A stretch of DNA of 18,660 nt from JASFEQ01 sp050122535 (GTDB taxonomy: Bacteria; Desulfobacterota; DSM-4660; Desulfatiglandales; HGW-15). The stretch spans positions 1 through 18,660 of the forward strand of contig JASFIT010000038.1 in the NCBI GenBank assembly GCA_050122535.1. Reading direction: 5' to 3'. How positions within the stretch are numbered: position 1 is the first letter of the stretch; each line of letters starts with the position of its first letter. The notes under the pieces are model-generated. The model searched no databases. It worked only from the letters and a program-made list of their open reading frames with translations, and was not told the DNA's origin. Shown in pieces: positions 1-7,543 of the stretch. Both the position numbers and the translations under genes were made by a program.

Positions 1-1359
1 AAGGAGGGAGGTCTGATCAAGGAAGGCTACAACGGGGCGTTAGACAGGTTGATTTCTGTCACCCGGAATGGAAAGGACTGGATTGCTCAACTGGTCTCCT
101 CTGAACGGAAGAGGACGGGAATATCGAGTCTGAAGGTGGGATACAACAAGGTCTTCGGGTATTATATCGAGGTCTCTAAAGCCAATTTGCACTTGGCGCC
201 CCCTGACTACATCAGGAAACAGACACTAGTCAACGGTGAGCGATACATTACAGAGGCCTTGAAGGAATACGAGGAAATGGTGCTGGGCGCTGAAGAGAAG
301 AGGGTGGAGCTGGAATACGAAATCTTTGGGCAGATTAGGGAGAGTGTGGCCCGTGAGAATCAGCGCATCAAACAAACTGCGGGTCTTATTGGGGAATTGG
401 ACGCTCTGGCGGGGCTTGCCGAGACGGCCCAGCTGAGCAATTACACGTGTCCTGAGGTCCGTGATGATGAGGTAATAGACATTGTGGATGGACGGCATCC
501 TGTTATAGAGCTGACAGTCAGGGATGAAGACTTCGTGCCCAATGATATCCATTTAGATGACAAAGATCACCAGTTTCTCATCATCACCGGCCCCAATATG
601 GCGGGCAAGTCCACCATACTCAGACAAACAGCACTGACCGTTCTGATGGCACAGATGGGAAGCTTTATTCCTGCCTCCAGAGGGAATATTGGGATGGTGG
701 ATCGCATCTTTACACGCGTGGGTGCCAGTGATGACCTGGCAAGGGGTCAGAGTACATTCATGGTCGAAATGAACGAGACGGCCAACATCCTCAGACATGC
801 CACGAGCAAAAGCCTTGTCATCCTCGATGAAATAGGACGGGGAACAAGCACCTATGATGGTTTGAGTATTGCCTGGGCTGTGGCGGAATCCCTGCATGAT
901 AGGGCAGACAAGGGGGTTAGAACCCTGTTTGCCACTCACTATCATGAATTGACAGATCTGATCGCCACCAAGCAGAGGGTGAAGAATTTCAACATAGCGG
1001 TGAAAGAATGGAATGATCAGATCATCTTTTTGAGGAAACTGGTGCCGGGCGGCACAAGCCGAAGCTATGGGATACAGGTGGCCCGAATCGCGGGACTGCC
1101 CAGAGAGGTCATTGAAAGGGCCAGAGAAATCTTAGATAATCTGGAGGGGGAGGAGCTGGATGAGGTGGGCAGACCGCGCTTAGCACGCTCACAGGGTATC
1201 GAGGATGAGGAAGGGAGATTACAACTGAATCTCTTCGGTCTTCAGGATCAGAGACTTCAAAAGTGGGTTCGAAAACTGGACATCTCATCTATGACACCTC
1301 TGGAGGCGCTGATCGAGCTGAATAAGATAAAGGAATATTTGGACGAACAAAAACAATGA
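1..1359 (+). CDS. mutS: DNA mismatch repair ATPase MutS (C-terminal half, 5' end outside window)
   Basis: MutS recognises mismatched bases and, with MutL, starts mismatch repair in the cytoplasm. The frame is open from base 1, so the gene begins upstream; the 452 residues seen are roughly half of a usual MutS of about 850-880 residues. The first residues (KEGGLIKEGYN) belong to the core/clamp region, followed by the conserved stretch around GYNKVFGYYIEV. The ATPase domain then shows Walker A GPNMAGKST (fragment residue 197 on), the signature loop with DDLARGQSTF (about 245-254), Walker B ending in DE at 276-277 (LVILDEIGRGTS) and the FATHYHEL motif (310 on). The C-terminus carries the typical QLNLF and LDISSMTPLEAL elements. 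Its TGA stop overlaps the ATG of the amidase gene by 4 bases (ATGA), which implies translational coupling. The TTG at 49 is internal and should not be used as a start. Confidence 0.97.
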   Translation, partial: KEGGLIKEGYNGALDRLISVTRNGKDWIAQLVSSERKRTGISSLKVGYNKVFGYYIEVSKANLHLAPPDYIRKQTLVNGERYITEALKEYEEMVLGAEEKRVELEYEIFGQIRESVARENQRIKQTAGLIGELDALAGLAETAQLSNYTCPEVRDDEVIDIVDGRHPVIELTVRDEDFVPNDIHLDDKDHQFLIITGPNMAGKSTILRQTALTVLMAQMGSFIPASRGNIGMVDRIFTRVGASDDLARGQSTFMVEMNETANILRHATSKSLVILDEIGRGTSTYDGLSIAWAVAESLHDRADKGVRTLFATHYHELTDLIATKQRVKNFNIAVKEWNDQIIFLRKLVPGGTSRSYGIQVARIAGLPREVIERAREILDNLEGEELDEVGRPRLARSQGIEDEEGRLQLNLFGLQDQRLQKWVRKLDISSMTPLEALIELNKIKEYLDEQKQ

Positions 1360-3089
1360 AAAGCAGGATAGTCCACATCAGTTCATTTCTTTTTCTCCTA
1401 CTTGTGTTTTTCTTTCTGGTAGCGGGGACTGAGGTCTTGAGCAAGGCCCCATCCAGACCAGAAACCTTACTCAAGCAGGCAGATAATTGCAGAAGATCCC
1501 TATACCGCTCCAAAAAAAAGAAGAAATATCGTCACTACTGGCTAAGGTGTATCCGTCTTTACGAGAGCGTATATACGCGTTATCCAAAAAGTGAACCGGC
1601 CCCTTGGGCCCTGTACCGCGGTGCCCGAATGTATACCAAGCTTTACGGGTATTCAGGGATGCAAAAGGATCTGGATGCCGGTCTCAAACGCTTTAGAAGG
1701 CTGGTTAAAGAGTACAAGAGTCATCGCCTCGCCGATGATGCGCAGTACCGCATTGGAGAAATCTTTTACAAGCATAAAAAAGACCCCTCCCAAGCCTATG
1801 TGGAGTTTTTGAAGGTGGATGTTAAGTACCCTTCTGGGGACATGCGTCCAAGGGCAAGGGCCATGTTGGATGAGCTGGCCGTCATTCTCAGCAAGAAGAA
1901 CAACCAAAAAGGGAAAAGGGCGGCCAATTCCAAGGCAAGGGAGTTGGCCTTAGTCAAAGATATCCGTCACTGGTCCACACCCACCTATACCCGGGTCGTC
2001 ATTGATCTTGAAAGATCCGTCAAATACACCTCCAATCTACTGAAAAAGGATCCCAACCATAAAAAACCAAGACGATTATATGTAGATCTGGTGAAGGCAA
2101 GGGTCGGAAAGGGTATTGAGAGCTCCATACCCATAAAGGGTGGTCTGCTGCATAGGGCCAGGGCAGGGCAGTTTACAAAGGATAGGGTGCGGGTGGTCCT
2201 GGATATTAACAGTATCAACACGCATAAGATCTTTCATCTCCATGATCCCTTTCGCATTGTGGTGGACGTGAGGGGTGATGAAGAGAAGGACACTAGAAGT
2301 AAAAGTCCCTCCAGGTCAAAAAAGAGACGCACCCAGAAAGCGAGCGGGAAGGCGAAACGCCAAGGCAAGACCGTTTCCCTCGCAAGACAACTGGGATTGG
2401 GTGTGGAAAGGATCGTCATTGATCCAGGACATGGGGGGAGGGATCCTGGGACCTATGTGAAGGGGGGAATCAAGGAGAAAAACATCGTACTGAGCCTTGC
2501 TAAGGTACTTGCAAGAAAGATAGAGGAGCGTCTGGATTGCGAGGCTATTTTGACAAGGAATAAGGACGTCTTCTTGTCCTTAGAACGAAGAACGGCATTT
2601 GCCAATATGAAAAAAGCGGATCTTTTCATCTCGCTTCATGTCAATTCCTACAAACAGAAGGGAGTTCATGGACTTGAAACCTATTTTCTGAACCTTGCCA
2701 CAGATGCCAGGGCAGTTATGGTGGCTGCCAGGGAGAATGCCACTTCCGAAAAGAATATCAGTGACCTTCAAAAAATACTGAACGATCTCATGTTAAACAC
2801 AAAGATCAGTGAGTCGAGCCGATTGGCCCGTCAGGTGCAAAGAGGCATGATAGGTAGGGCCAAGAAGAGATATAGCGGGGTGCGAGATCTGGGCGTCAAG
2901 CAGGCCCCCTTCTACGTGCTAATAGGTGCTGAAATGCCTGCCATTCTGGTGGAAACGGGATTCATTACAAATCCCAAGGAGAGAAGCCGTCTGCTCAACA
3001 AAAAATATCAGGAAAACCTAGCCGAGGGTATTGTTTCAGGGATAGAGCGTTACATAAAGAGCATTGAACAGGCCTATAAAGGCGGATAG
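1356..3089 (+). CDS. N-acetylmuramoyl-L-alanine amidase with AMIN domain (AmiC/AmiA-like)
   Basis: A zinc amidase that cleaves the amide between N-acetylmuramic acid and the peptide stem of peptidoglycan, acting in the periplasm, usually for daughter-cell separation. The 577 residues show: a hydrophobic N-terminus (about 8-25) that looks like a signal peptide or anchor; an alpha-helical tetratricopeptide-like segment (about 35-170) with YRGARMY and AQYRIGEIFY helices; an AMIN-type beta domain (about 200-310); a Lys/Arg/Ser-rich linker (about 312-345); and a C-terminal Amidase_3 domain. In that domain the expected zinc ligands are visible as H359 (DPGHGG), E374 (KEKN) and H428 (SLHVNS), with the catalytic glutamate E533 (VETGFITN). 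AMIN domains are known to target such amidases to the division site. The helical N-terminal part is an addition compared with E. coli AmiC and may bind a partner. It overlaps mutS by 4 bases and ends 24 bases from the convergent prfB, with no clear terminator between. The exact Ami paralogue cannot be assigned. Confidence 0.92.
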   Translation: MKSRIVHISSFLFLLLVFFFLVAGTEVLSKAPSRPETLLKQADNCRRSLYRSKKKKKYRHYWLRCIRLYESVYTRYPKSEPAPWALYRGARMYTKLYGYSGMQKDLDAGLKRFRRLVKEYKSHRLADDAQYRIGEIFYKHKKDPSQAYVEFLKVDVKYPSGDMRPRARAMLDELAVILSKKNNQKGKRAANSKARELALVKDIRHWSTPTYTRVVIDLERSVKYTSNLLKKDPNHKKPRRLYVDLVKARVGKGIESSIPIKGGLLHRARAGQFTKDRVRVVLDINSINTHKIFHLHDPFRIVVDVRGDEEKDTRSKSPSRSKKRRTQKASGKAKRQGKTVSLARQLGLGVERIVIDPGHGGRDPGTYVKGGIKEKNIVLSLAKVLARKIEERLDCEAILTRNKDVFLSLERRTAFANMKKADLFISLHVNSYKQKGVHGLETYFLNLATDARAVMVAARENATSEKNISDLQKILNDLMLNTKISESSRLARQVQRGMIGRAKKRYSGVRDLGVKQAPFYVLIGAEMPAILVETGFITNPKERSRLLNKKYQENLAEGIVSGIERYIKSIEQAYKGG

Positions 3090-3113
3090 CTATATGGGGC
3101 GACGGCACCCAAA

Positions 3114-4212
3114 TCATTTCTTCATTCTCAGCCAAGCATCAATGAACATATCGATATCCCCATCCATGACCCTGTCCAAATCACCCATCTCCAGATTCGT
3201 TCTGTGGTCCTTGACCATCCTATAAGGGTTGAACACGTAGGATCTTATTTGGCTTCCCCAAGCGATCTCTTTCTGGGTCTGATGGATTTCCTGTTTCTTC
3301 TGTTCAAGCTTCTCTTTCTCTACCTCGTAGAGCCGAGACTTCAAGACCTTCAAGGCCATTTCTTTGTTCCGGTGTTGGGATTTCTCATTCTGGCACTGGA
3401 CGACAATATTTGTGGGGAGATGGGTAATCCTTACCGCAGAGCTGGTCTTATTCACATGCTGACCCCCGGGTCCACTCGCCCTGTAGGTATCTATGCGCAA
3501 ATCCTTTTCATCAATTTCGATCTTGATATCCGTGTCCACCTCAGGCAGGACGGAAACGGAGGCAAATGAGGTGTGTCGCCTCCCCGTGGCATCAAATGGA
3601 GAAATCCTGACCATGCGATGTATCCCGTGCTCTGACTTCAGGTGGCCATAGGCATAAGGCCCACTCACCGTAAAGGTCACATTCTTGACGCCTGCCTCAT
3701 CACCTGCCAGATAATCTATGACATGAGAGGACATATTTCTAGATTCACACCAGCGAAGGTACATCCTGAAAAGCATTTCAACCCAGTCTTGGGCCTCTGT
3801 TCCGCCGGCTCCCGCATTGATGGCCACAATGGCATTGCGCTTGTCATCGGGATCACCTAGAAGGGATTGGAATTCAAGGTCCTTAACCTTCTTCTCAAGC
3901 TGATCCACATCCTTCTCTACCTCTTTCAAGGTAGATTTGTCATCCTCTTCATAGGCCATTTCCGCAAGGATTTTAGCATCTTCAGTCTCTTGGTAGTACT
4001 TCTTCCATTGAACGATTTTCTCCCTGAGAAAAGCGCTTTGTTGATTCAACTTAGCTATCTCTTCCTGGTCCTTTTGCCAGAAATCGGACTTTGACATGAT
4101 CTTTTCTATTTTTTCTAATTCTTTTTGCTGGCCGTCCAGGTCAAAGATGACCTCTGATATCATGGAGTTGATCCATAATGTTTTCGATTCTAGAAATCAT
4201 TTCGTTGTACAT
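3114..4212 (-). CDS. prfB: Peptide chain release factor 2, expressed by programmed +1 frameshift
   Basis: RF2 reads UGA and UAA stop codons and triggers peptide release on the ribosome. Translation should start at ATG 4212, behind a strong AGAGGAGG site (4226-4219) six bases away. Codons 1-23 (MYNEMISRIENIMDQLHDIRGHL) end at an in-frame TGA (4143-4141). The ribosome shifts +1 at CTT-T and continues from GAC at 4142, giving about 365 residues, the usual RF2 length. The body has the RF2-type SPF tripeptide (RISPFD) and the catalytic GGQ loop (residues 249-251, bases 3467-3459, SGPGGQHVNK). An ATG at 4163 opens the body frame but has no ribosome site and lies inside the shift cassette, so it is not the start. 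The gene is third in a corC-lnt-prfB run on the minus strand and converges on the amidase gene. The usual partner lysS is not in the window. Confidence 0.96.
4140..4155 (-). promoter_or_regulatory. prfB +1 recoding (frameshift) site
   Basis: On the minus strand the sequence reads AGA GGT CAT CTT TGA C. It has the three standard parts: an internal Shine-Dalgarno-like AGAGGT (4155-4150), a three-base spacer, and the slippery CTT followed by TGA and a C. It matches the E. coli element AGGGGG-TAT-CTT-TGA-C in layout. When RF2 is scarce the TGA is read slowly and the ribosome slips forward one base, restoring RF2, which is an established autoregulatory loop. Both flanking frames encode recognisable RF2 sequence (IRGHL before, DLDGQQKELEKIE after), which excludes a sequencing error as the simple explanation. 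Confidence 0.96.
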
Positions 4213-4226
4213 CTTTGACCTCCTCT
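4213..4226 (-). promoter_or_regulatory. Ribosome binding site that fixes the prfB start
   Basis: AGAGGAGG on the minus strand (4226-4219), followed by a six-base spacer and ATG at 4212. This near-ideal site supports initiation upstream of the frameshift rather than at the later ATG 4163. Confidence 0.85.
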
Positions 4227-4316
4227 GGTTCCAAGTTGAAGCTCCCCCAAGTTCCAGCCTTCTTCGCAGGGTTTGATCAGAAGCCTACCCGTCAAAAGAT
4301 ACAAAGGCTAATAGAT

Positions 4317-4331
4317 GGGGCATTTTGCCCC
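4317..4331. other. GC hairpin between lnt and prfB
   Basis: GGGGCA-TTT-TGCCCC is a perfect six-base stem with a three-base loop in the 148-base gap between the lnt stop and the prfB start. On the minus transcript it lies about 30 bases after the lnt stop. It is followed by ATCTATT rather than a run of T, so it is a poor intrinsic terminator. It may instead be an RNA processing or stability element separating lnt from prfB. No convincing -35/-10 pair was found between it and prfB, so read-through from lnt seems likely. Confidence 0.4.
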
Positions 4332-4360
4332 AAGATAGAGTGCGCATTGGAAGAAAGCGC

Positions 4361-5917
4361 CTAGGGTCTTTGGGAACGAAGTAAAAGTATCTTATTGTAA
4401 CATAACATATGAAGAACCTTTAAGAAACTAATCACCAAAAGGGTAAACGCAAATATGTCCCCATATCGGGTATAGAGTTTCAATGAAGAGTGCCCCAATC
4501 TTAAATCTTGCGTGAGGACCTCCTCTTCGAAGAGCTGGCTGCGGGTCATGATGTGACCGTGGGGACTTATGAATGCACTAAAGCCAGTGTTTGCGGCCCT
4601 GATCATTGGCCTTCCGTTTTCAACAGCCCGGAATACAGCCATGCTCAGATGCTGATAAGGTGCGCTTGTCCTACCGAACCAGGCATCGTTGGTCAGGTTG
4701 ACCAGGATTGCTGCGCCTTTTCTGGCTTGGTTTCTTGCCAGCTCAGGAAATATGACCTCAAAGCAGATGAGGATTCCCGCGGAGTGCGTTGTAAGCTTTA
4801 GGGGTTCTATCTTTTCCCCTGATGCAAAATTTCCTGCTGCATGGAGGAGGTGGCGGAAAAAGGGGAATAACCATCTATAAGGAACATACTCTCCAAAGGG
4901 AACCAGATGGACTTTGTCGTAGTATCCGGCAAATTCGCCTTGGCGGGAGAGGAGATATACGCGGTTGTAATATTTCGTGCCGGTGCGCATTCTCTTGTAA
5001 GCAGGACTTCCGAAGATGAGATCAGCCCCAGCTTGTTTTGCCACTTCAAAAAGCCTTTTTGAGAATTTCTCGTTATCCTGGAAAAAGAAAGGCATTGCGG
5101 TTTCAGGCCAAACAATCAGGTTCGGCTCGAAAGGGGATGCGGAGTGGGTAAGCCGATGATATGTATCCACTGACTCCTCCTGGTAGGCTGGATCCCACTT
5201 AATGGATTGGTCAATATTGCCTTGAATAATGGCCACCTTGATCGATTTTCCCCCTTCCTCTTCATGCTCGCCTTCTGCCAAACGATATTGTCCGTAGATG
5301 AGAGAAAAAGCGAATACCAGCAAAAGCCCCGTAATTTCCCACTTTAGGCCTCTTCTCTCAGAAGCGTCCCGATGAAAAAGAAGGCGATAGATCAGGCCAT
5401 TTGCAAGGACGATTATAAAAGAAATCCCGTATACGCCCACCAGATCCGCCACTTGAATAAGAAAGAGGTTTCTAAATTGCGTGTAGCCCAACAGGCACCA
5501 GGGAAAACCCGTTAGGAAATGGGCTCTGATGATTTCTAATCCTATCCATAGGCTCGCCATTGTGAAGACCGGAAAACGTGATCCTTTCATACGGCAGAGC
5601 AGGAATGAAAAGAGGGCAGGGTATAGGGCGAGGTAGAGACACAAGAGGAGCAATGCACCACAGCTCGTCAAGAAATTGAGATAGCCATAATTCTGAAGCG
5701 TAGGAACAATCCAGTATATGAGGGTCAGATAGTGGACAAGACCTGCAATGAAACCCAAAAGGAAGGCATGGGTAGGAGATTCGTTATGAAGACTCCTCAG
5801 GAGCGGCACCAATGCGAACCAAACCAACCAGTCCAGCGGGCTTGGAGAAAAGGAGGCTGTCAGGATGAGTCCGGAGATCATCGCAAAGGCTATTTTCTTT
5901 GTGGATAGAGAGGTCAT
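4361..5917 (-). CDS. lnt: Apolipoprotein N-acyltransferase
   Basis: An inner-membrane enzyme that transfers an acyl chain from phospholipid to the N-terminal cysteine of apolipoproteins, the last step of lipoprotein maturation in Gram-negative bacteria. The 518 residues match the family length. Hydrophobic segments fill about residues 8-210 and one more lies near 487-505. Between them is a nitrilase-fold domain (about 225-475) with the catalytic triad visible as E272 (IVWPETA), K335 (YDKVHLVPFGEYVP) and C385 (ILICFEVIFPE), close to E267/K335/C387 of E. coli Lnt. The start ATG 5917 has only a weak purine site (AAAAAG), so expression may depend on read-through from corC, which ends 61 bases upstream. 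Adjacency to corC matches the ybeX-lnt arrangement of E. coli. Confidence 0.96.
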   Translation of the reverse strand: MTSLSTKKIAFAMISGLILTASFSPSPLDWLVWFALVPLLRSLHNESPTHAFLLGFIAGLVHYLTLIYWIVPTLQNYGYLNFLTSCGALLLLCLYLALYPALFSFLLCRMKGSRFPVFTMASLWIGLEIIRAHFLTGFPWCLLGYTQFRNLFLIQVADLVGVYGISFIIVLANGLIYRLLFHRDASERRGLKWEITGLLLVFAFSLIYGQYRLAEGEHEEEGGKSIKVAIIQGNIDQSIKWDPAYQEESVDTYHRLTHSASPFEPNLIVWPETAMPFFFQDNEKFSKRLFEVAKQAGADLIFGSPAYKRMRTGTKYYNRVYLLSRQGEFAGYYDKVHLVPFGEYVPYRWLFPFFRHLLHAAGNFASGEKIEPLKLTTHSAGILICFEVIFPELARNQARKGAAILVNLTNDAWFGRTSAPYQHLSMAVFRAVENGRPMIRAANTGFSAFISPHGHIMTRSQLFEEEVLTQDLRLGHSSLKLYTRYGDIFAFTLLVISFLKVLHMLCYNKILLLRSQRP

Positions 5918-5978
5918 TTGGAATCTTTTTAGGATTTATCTCATTGATGATTGGGTGTGGTGACAGATTAGGGCAGGG

Positions 5979-6851
5979 TCAATGCTGGTCTTCAGCCTGT
6001 AGGGAAGGACGGATGTTTGCTTGAGAGATGATGAGAATCTTATGGATTTTTCTCTGGTCTGCCGATTTTATGGTCATGTGCAGATTTCCATAGCTAATTT
6101 TTTCGTCCACTTTGGGAATCCTGCCTAAAAGGTGGATAACAAAGCCGCCCACCGATTCGAATTCGCCCTCAGGCAGTGTGATCCCAAAATGTTCTCCCAG
6201 CTTCTCAATCTCAAGGCGTGCATCCACCAGAACTGAGCCGTCATCGAGAACGCTTAACAATGGTGGTTCGTCATCGTGCTCGTCCATAATTTCTCCCACG
6301 ATTTCCTCAAGAATATCCTCGATGGTAATAATACCAGCGGTGCCCCCGTATTCATCAGTCACAATGGCGAGATGGGTTTTTTTCGCCCTTAAGTCCCTCA
6401 AGAGTTCACTCACCTTCTGATTCTCTGGCACAAAATAGGGCTTTCTCAGAATTTCATCGGGAATCGGTGAACTGGAATTTTCACCCCAAAGCTTTAGCAG
6501 GTCTTTGGCGTGGAGTATGCCCACGATCTGGTCAATGTTATCTTTACAAAAGGGAATCCTGGTGTGACCACAGTCCGTGACGAGTTTTATGACTTCAGCA
6601 AGGGTTGAATTGATGGAGGCGGATGAGATCTCTGTGCGGGGAATCATGATGGAGTGGGCCTTGGTCTCCTTCAGATCAAGGACCCCATAAACCATGTCCG
6701 ATTCTTCATCGCTAATAAGACCCTTCGCTTGACCTTCGTTCATGAGGTCATGGATCTCTTCCGTAAGATCGGTCCCTTTTTGGAGATTCGACTTTTTCCT
6801 TAAGAGGGATTTGATCCGGTCGAGCAAGCTTTGATCCGAATCATCTTCCAA
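5979..6851 (-). CDS. corC: CorC/HlyC-family CBS-domain protein
   Basis: A soluble member of the CorC (YbeX) family, linked in the literature to magnesium/cobalt homeostasis and, for YbeX, to ribosome function; the exact biochemistry is unsettled. The 290 residues resemble E. coli CorC (292): a short charged N-terminus, the IMIPRTEI motif (about 68-75), a CBS pair (about 66-125 and 132-188) containing VTDEYGGTAGIITIEDILEE (165-184), and a CorC_HlyC C-terminal domain (about 203-276). There is no N-terminal membrane DUF21 domain, unlike the long HlyC/CNNM-type proteins. The start is TTG 6851; an AAGGAG site lies 12 bases upstream (rather far), and no in-frame ATG lies near it. It is first in the corC-lnt-prfB run. 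ybeY and the phoH-like gene, its usual E. coli neighbours, are not present. Confidence 0.9.
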   Translation of the reverse strand: MEDDSDQSLLDRIKSLLRKKSNLQKGTDLTEEIHDLMNEGQAKGLISDEESDMVYGVLDLKETKAHSIMIPRTEISSASINSTLAEVIKLVTDCGHTRIPFCKDNIDQIVGILHAKDLLKLWGENSSSPIPDEILRKPYFVPENQKVSELLRDLRAKKTHLAIVTDEYGGTAGIITIEDILEEIVGEIMDEHDDEPPLLSVLDDGSVLVDARLEIEKLGEHFGITLPEGEFESVGGFVIHLLGRIPKVDEKISYGNLHMTIKSADQRKIHKILIISQANIRPSLQAEDQH

Positions 6852-6985
6852 GAGTATATCAGTCTCCTTTTTAGAGTGGCGTATTTCCCTTAGAGCCTCG
6901 TTCTGGAAAGAGAGTCTGACACCAGCACCTTCAACGTCCCTATTATCTTTAGCAGCCCAATATTTTTAACAGCCGACTTGATTCA

Positions 6986-7014
6986 AGTTTATTTTTATAC
7001 CAGCCCGTTGTCAA
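6986..7014 (-). promoter_or_regulatory. Probable sigma70-type promoter for corC-lnt-prfB
   Basis: On the minus strand a perfect -35 TTGACA (7014-7009) is followed after 17 bases by TAAACT (6991-6986), a 4/6 match to the -10 consensus. Transcription would start near 6979, giving an untranslated leader of about 130 bases before the corC start. No other promoter of this quality was seen upstream of corC. Confidence 0.6.
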
Positions 7015-7056
7015 GATATTAGAGAGGACCGGTTCACGGGGTAGCAAAATCCACCG

Positions 7057-7400
7057 TCAGATTCGTCTATCATTACTGAAATCAGAAGGTTTTGGGGGAT
7101 TCCTGACCACCAGCAAAGTATCAAATGCACCTTGAGGTCCGCAAAACTGGGAATCCATCCCCAGGGTGGGGAGTCCAAGCACAGCGCGGACGAATCCCTT
7201 CTCGGCGGGGATATGATGATTTGAGGGTGAGGCTCCCCACGGCACCGCTGAAACGGGGTCTCCGCTTCGTTCCAACAAGCCGCGAGGGATCCGCGCGCCC
7301 GTCCTCTCCATCCTCCGCAGTAGTCTGCTACGGAGGACGGGCGCAGTAGCCCGTCGGAGCGTAGCGGACATCGCGTTTGCGGAGCTAAGGAGGCTGGACA
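7057..7400. repeat. GC-rich, self-complementary non-coding element (possible non-autonomous mobile or repeat element)
   Basis: This block sits between the minus-strand corC promoter and the plus-strand tRNA leader, so neither predicted transcript should include it. It is visibly richer in G and C than its flanks and packed with inverted repeats: GATTCGTC (7060-7067) with GACGAATC (7189-7196); GGATTCC (7097-7103) with GGAATCC (7150-7156); GTCCGC (7137-7142) with GCGGAC (7186-7191); TCCCCA-GGG-TGGGGA (7158-7172); and the nested hairpins at 7261-7368. An imperfect direct repeat flanks it, ATTAGAGAGG (7018-7027) and ATTAGGGAGG (7410-7419), possibly a decayed target duplication. It carries no recognisable protein; the 104-codon minus-strand frame inside it is Arg/Leu/Pro-rich and explained by the composition. 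Exact ends and copy number cannot be known from one window. Confidence 0.5.
7261..7368. other. Nested, mutually exclusive hairpins within the GC-rich element
   Basis: Bases 7295-7305 and 7334-7344 pair perfectly over 11 bp (GCGCCCGTCCT / AGGACGGGCGC). The segment GACGGGC (7336-7342) can instead pair over 7 bp with GCCCGTC at 7349-7355, leaving a GCAGTA loop, so the two stems exclude each other. Inside the first, TCCTCCG-CA-GTAG pairs with CTACGGAGGA around a TCTG loop as a third alternative. An outer pair, 7261-7273 (TCCGCTTCGTTCC) with 7356-7368 (GGAGCGTAGCGGA), complements over 13 positions with two exceptions, one of them a possible G-T pair. Such architecture is typical of palindromic repeat families; an attenuator is the alternative. 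Confidence 0.6.
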
Positions 7401-7430
7401 GGCGAGTAGATTAGGGAGGGTAAATATTAC

Positions 7431-7464
7431 TTGACTTTAATTTGTCAGGTGGTAAGTTTATACT
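7431..7464 (+). promoter_or_regulatory. Candidate promoter for the tRNA-Gly transcript
   Basis: A good -10 TATACT (7459-7464) lies about 80 bases before the tRNA. Upstream are TTGACT (7431-7436) and TTGTCA (7442-7447), but their distances to the -10 (22 and 11 bases) are not optimal, so the -35 is uncertain. Transcription would begin near 7471. Confidence 0.35.
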
Positions 7465-7513
7465 TTACGGCATAAGCGGTTCACATCTCTCCCCGGTTTC
7501 TCACTGGAATTTG

Positions 7514-7541
7514 ATCGCATGAAGGTGGAGAGAGATGCGAT
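7514..7541 (+). other. Inverted repeat in the 5' leader of the tRNA
   Basis: ATCGCAT (7514-7520) pairs with ATGCGAT (7535-7541), seven perfect base pairs ending two bases before the mature tRNA. The loop GGAGAGAG can alternatively pair with CATCTCTCC near 7483-7491. It may affect 5' processing by RNase P, or be incidental. Confidence 0.35.
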
Positions 7542-7543
7542 AG

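Noticed and set aside
553..945. 130-codon minus-strand frame opposite the MutS ATPase domain
   Set aside because: The plus strand encodes the conserved Walker motifs; the minus frame is an antisense shadow.
3090..3113. Bidirectional terminator between the convergent amidase and prfB genes
   Set aside because: The 24-base gap has no stem with a T tract on either strand.
3114..4163. Calling prfB from ATG 4163 without frameshift
   Set aside because: That ATG has no ribosome site and lies within the recoding cassette; the start at 4212 has AGAGGAGG and the leader matches RF2.
3114..4212. prfB as a frameshifted pseudogene
   Set aside because: The break falls exactly at CTT-TGA-C with an internal Shine-Dalgarno-like motif, the conserved programmed site.
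7057..7371. 104-codon minus-strand frame in the GC-rich element
   Set aside because: Arg/Leu/Pro-rich, shaped by the palindromes, without recognisable domain or ribosome site; treated as part of a non-coding element. Homologues with protein-level conservation would change this.
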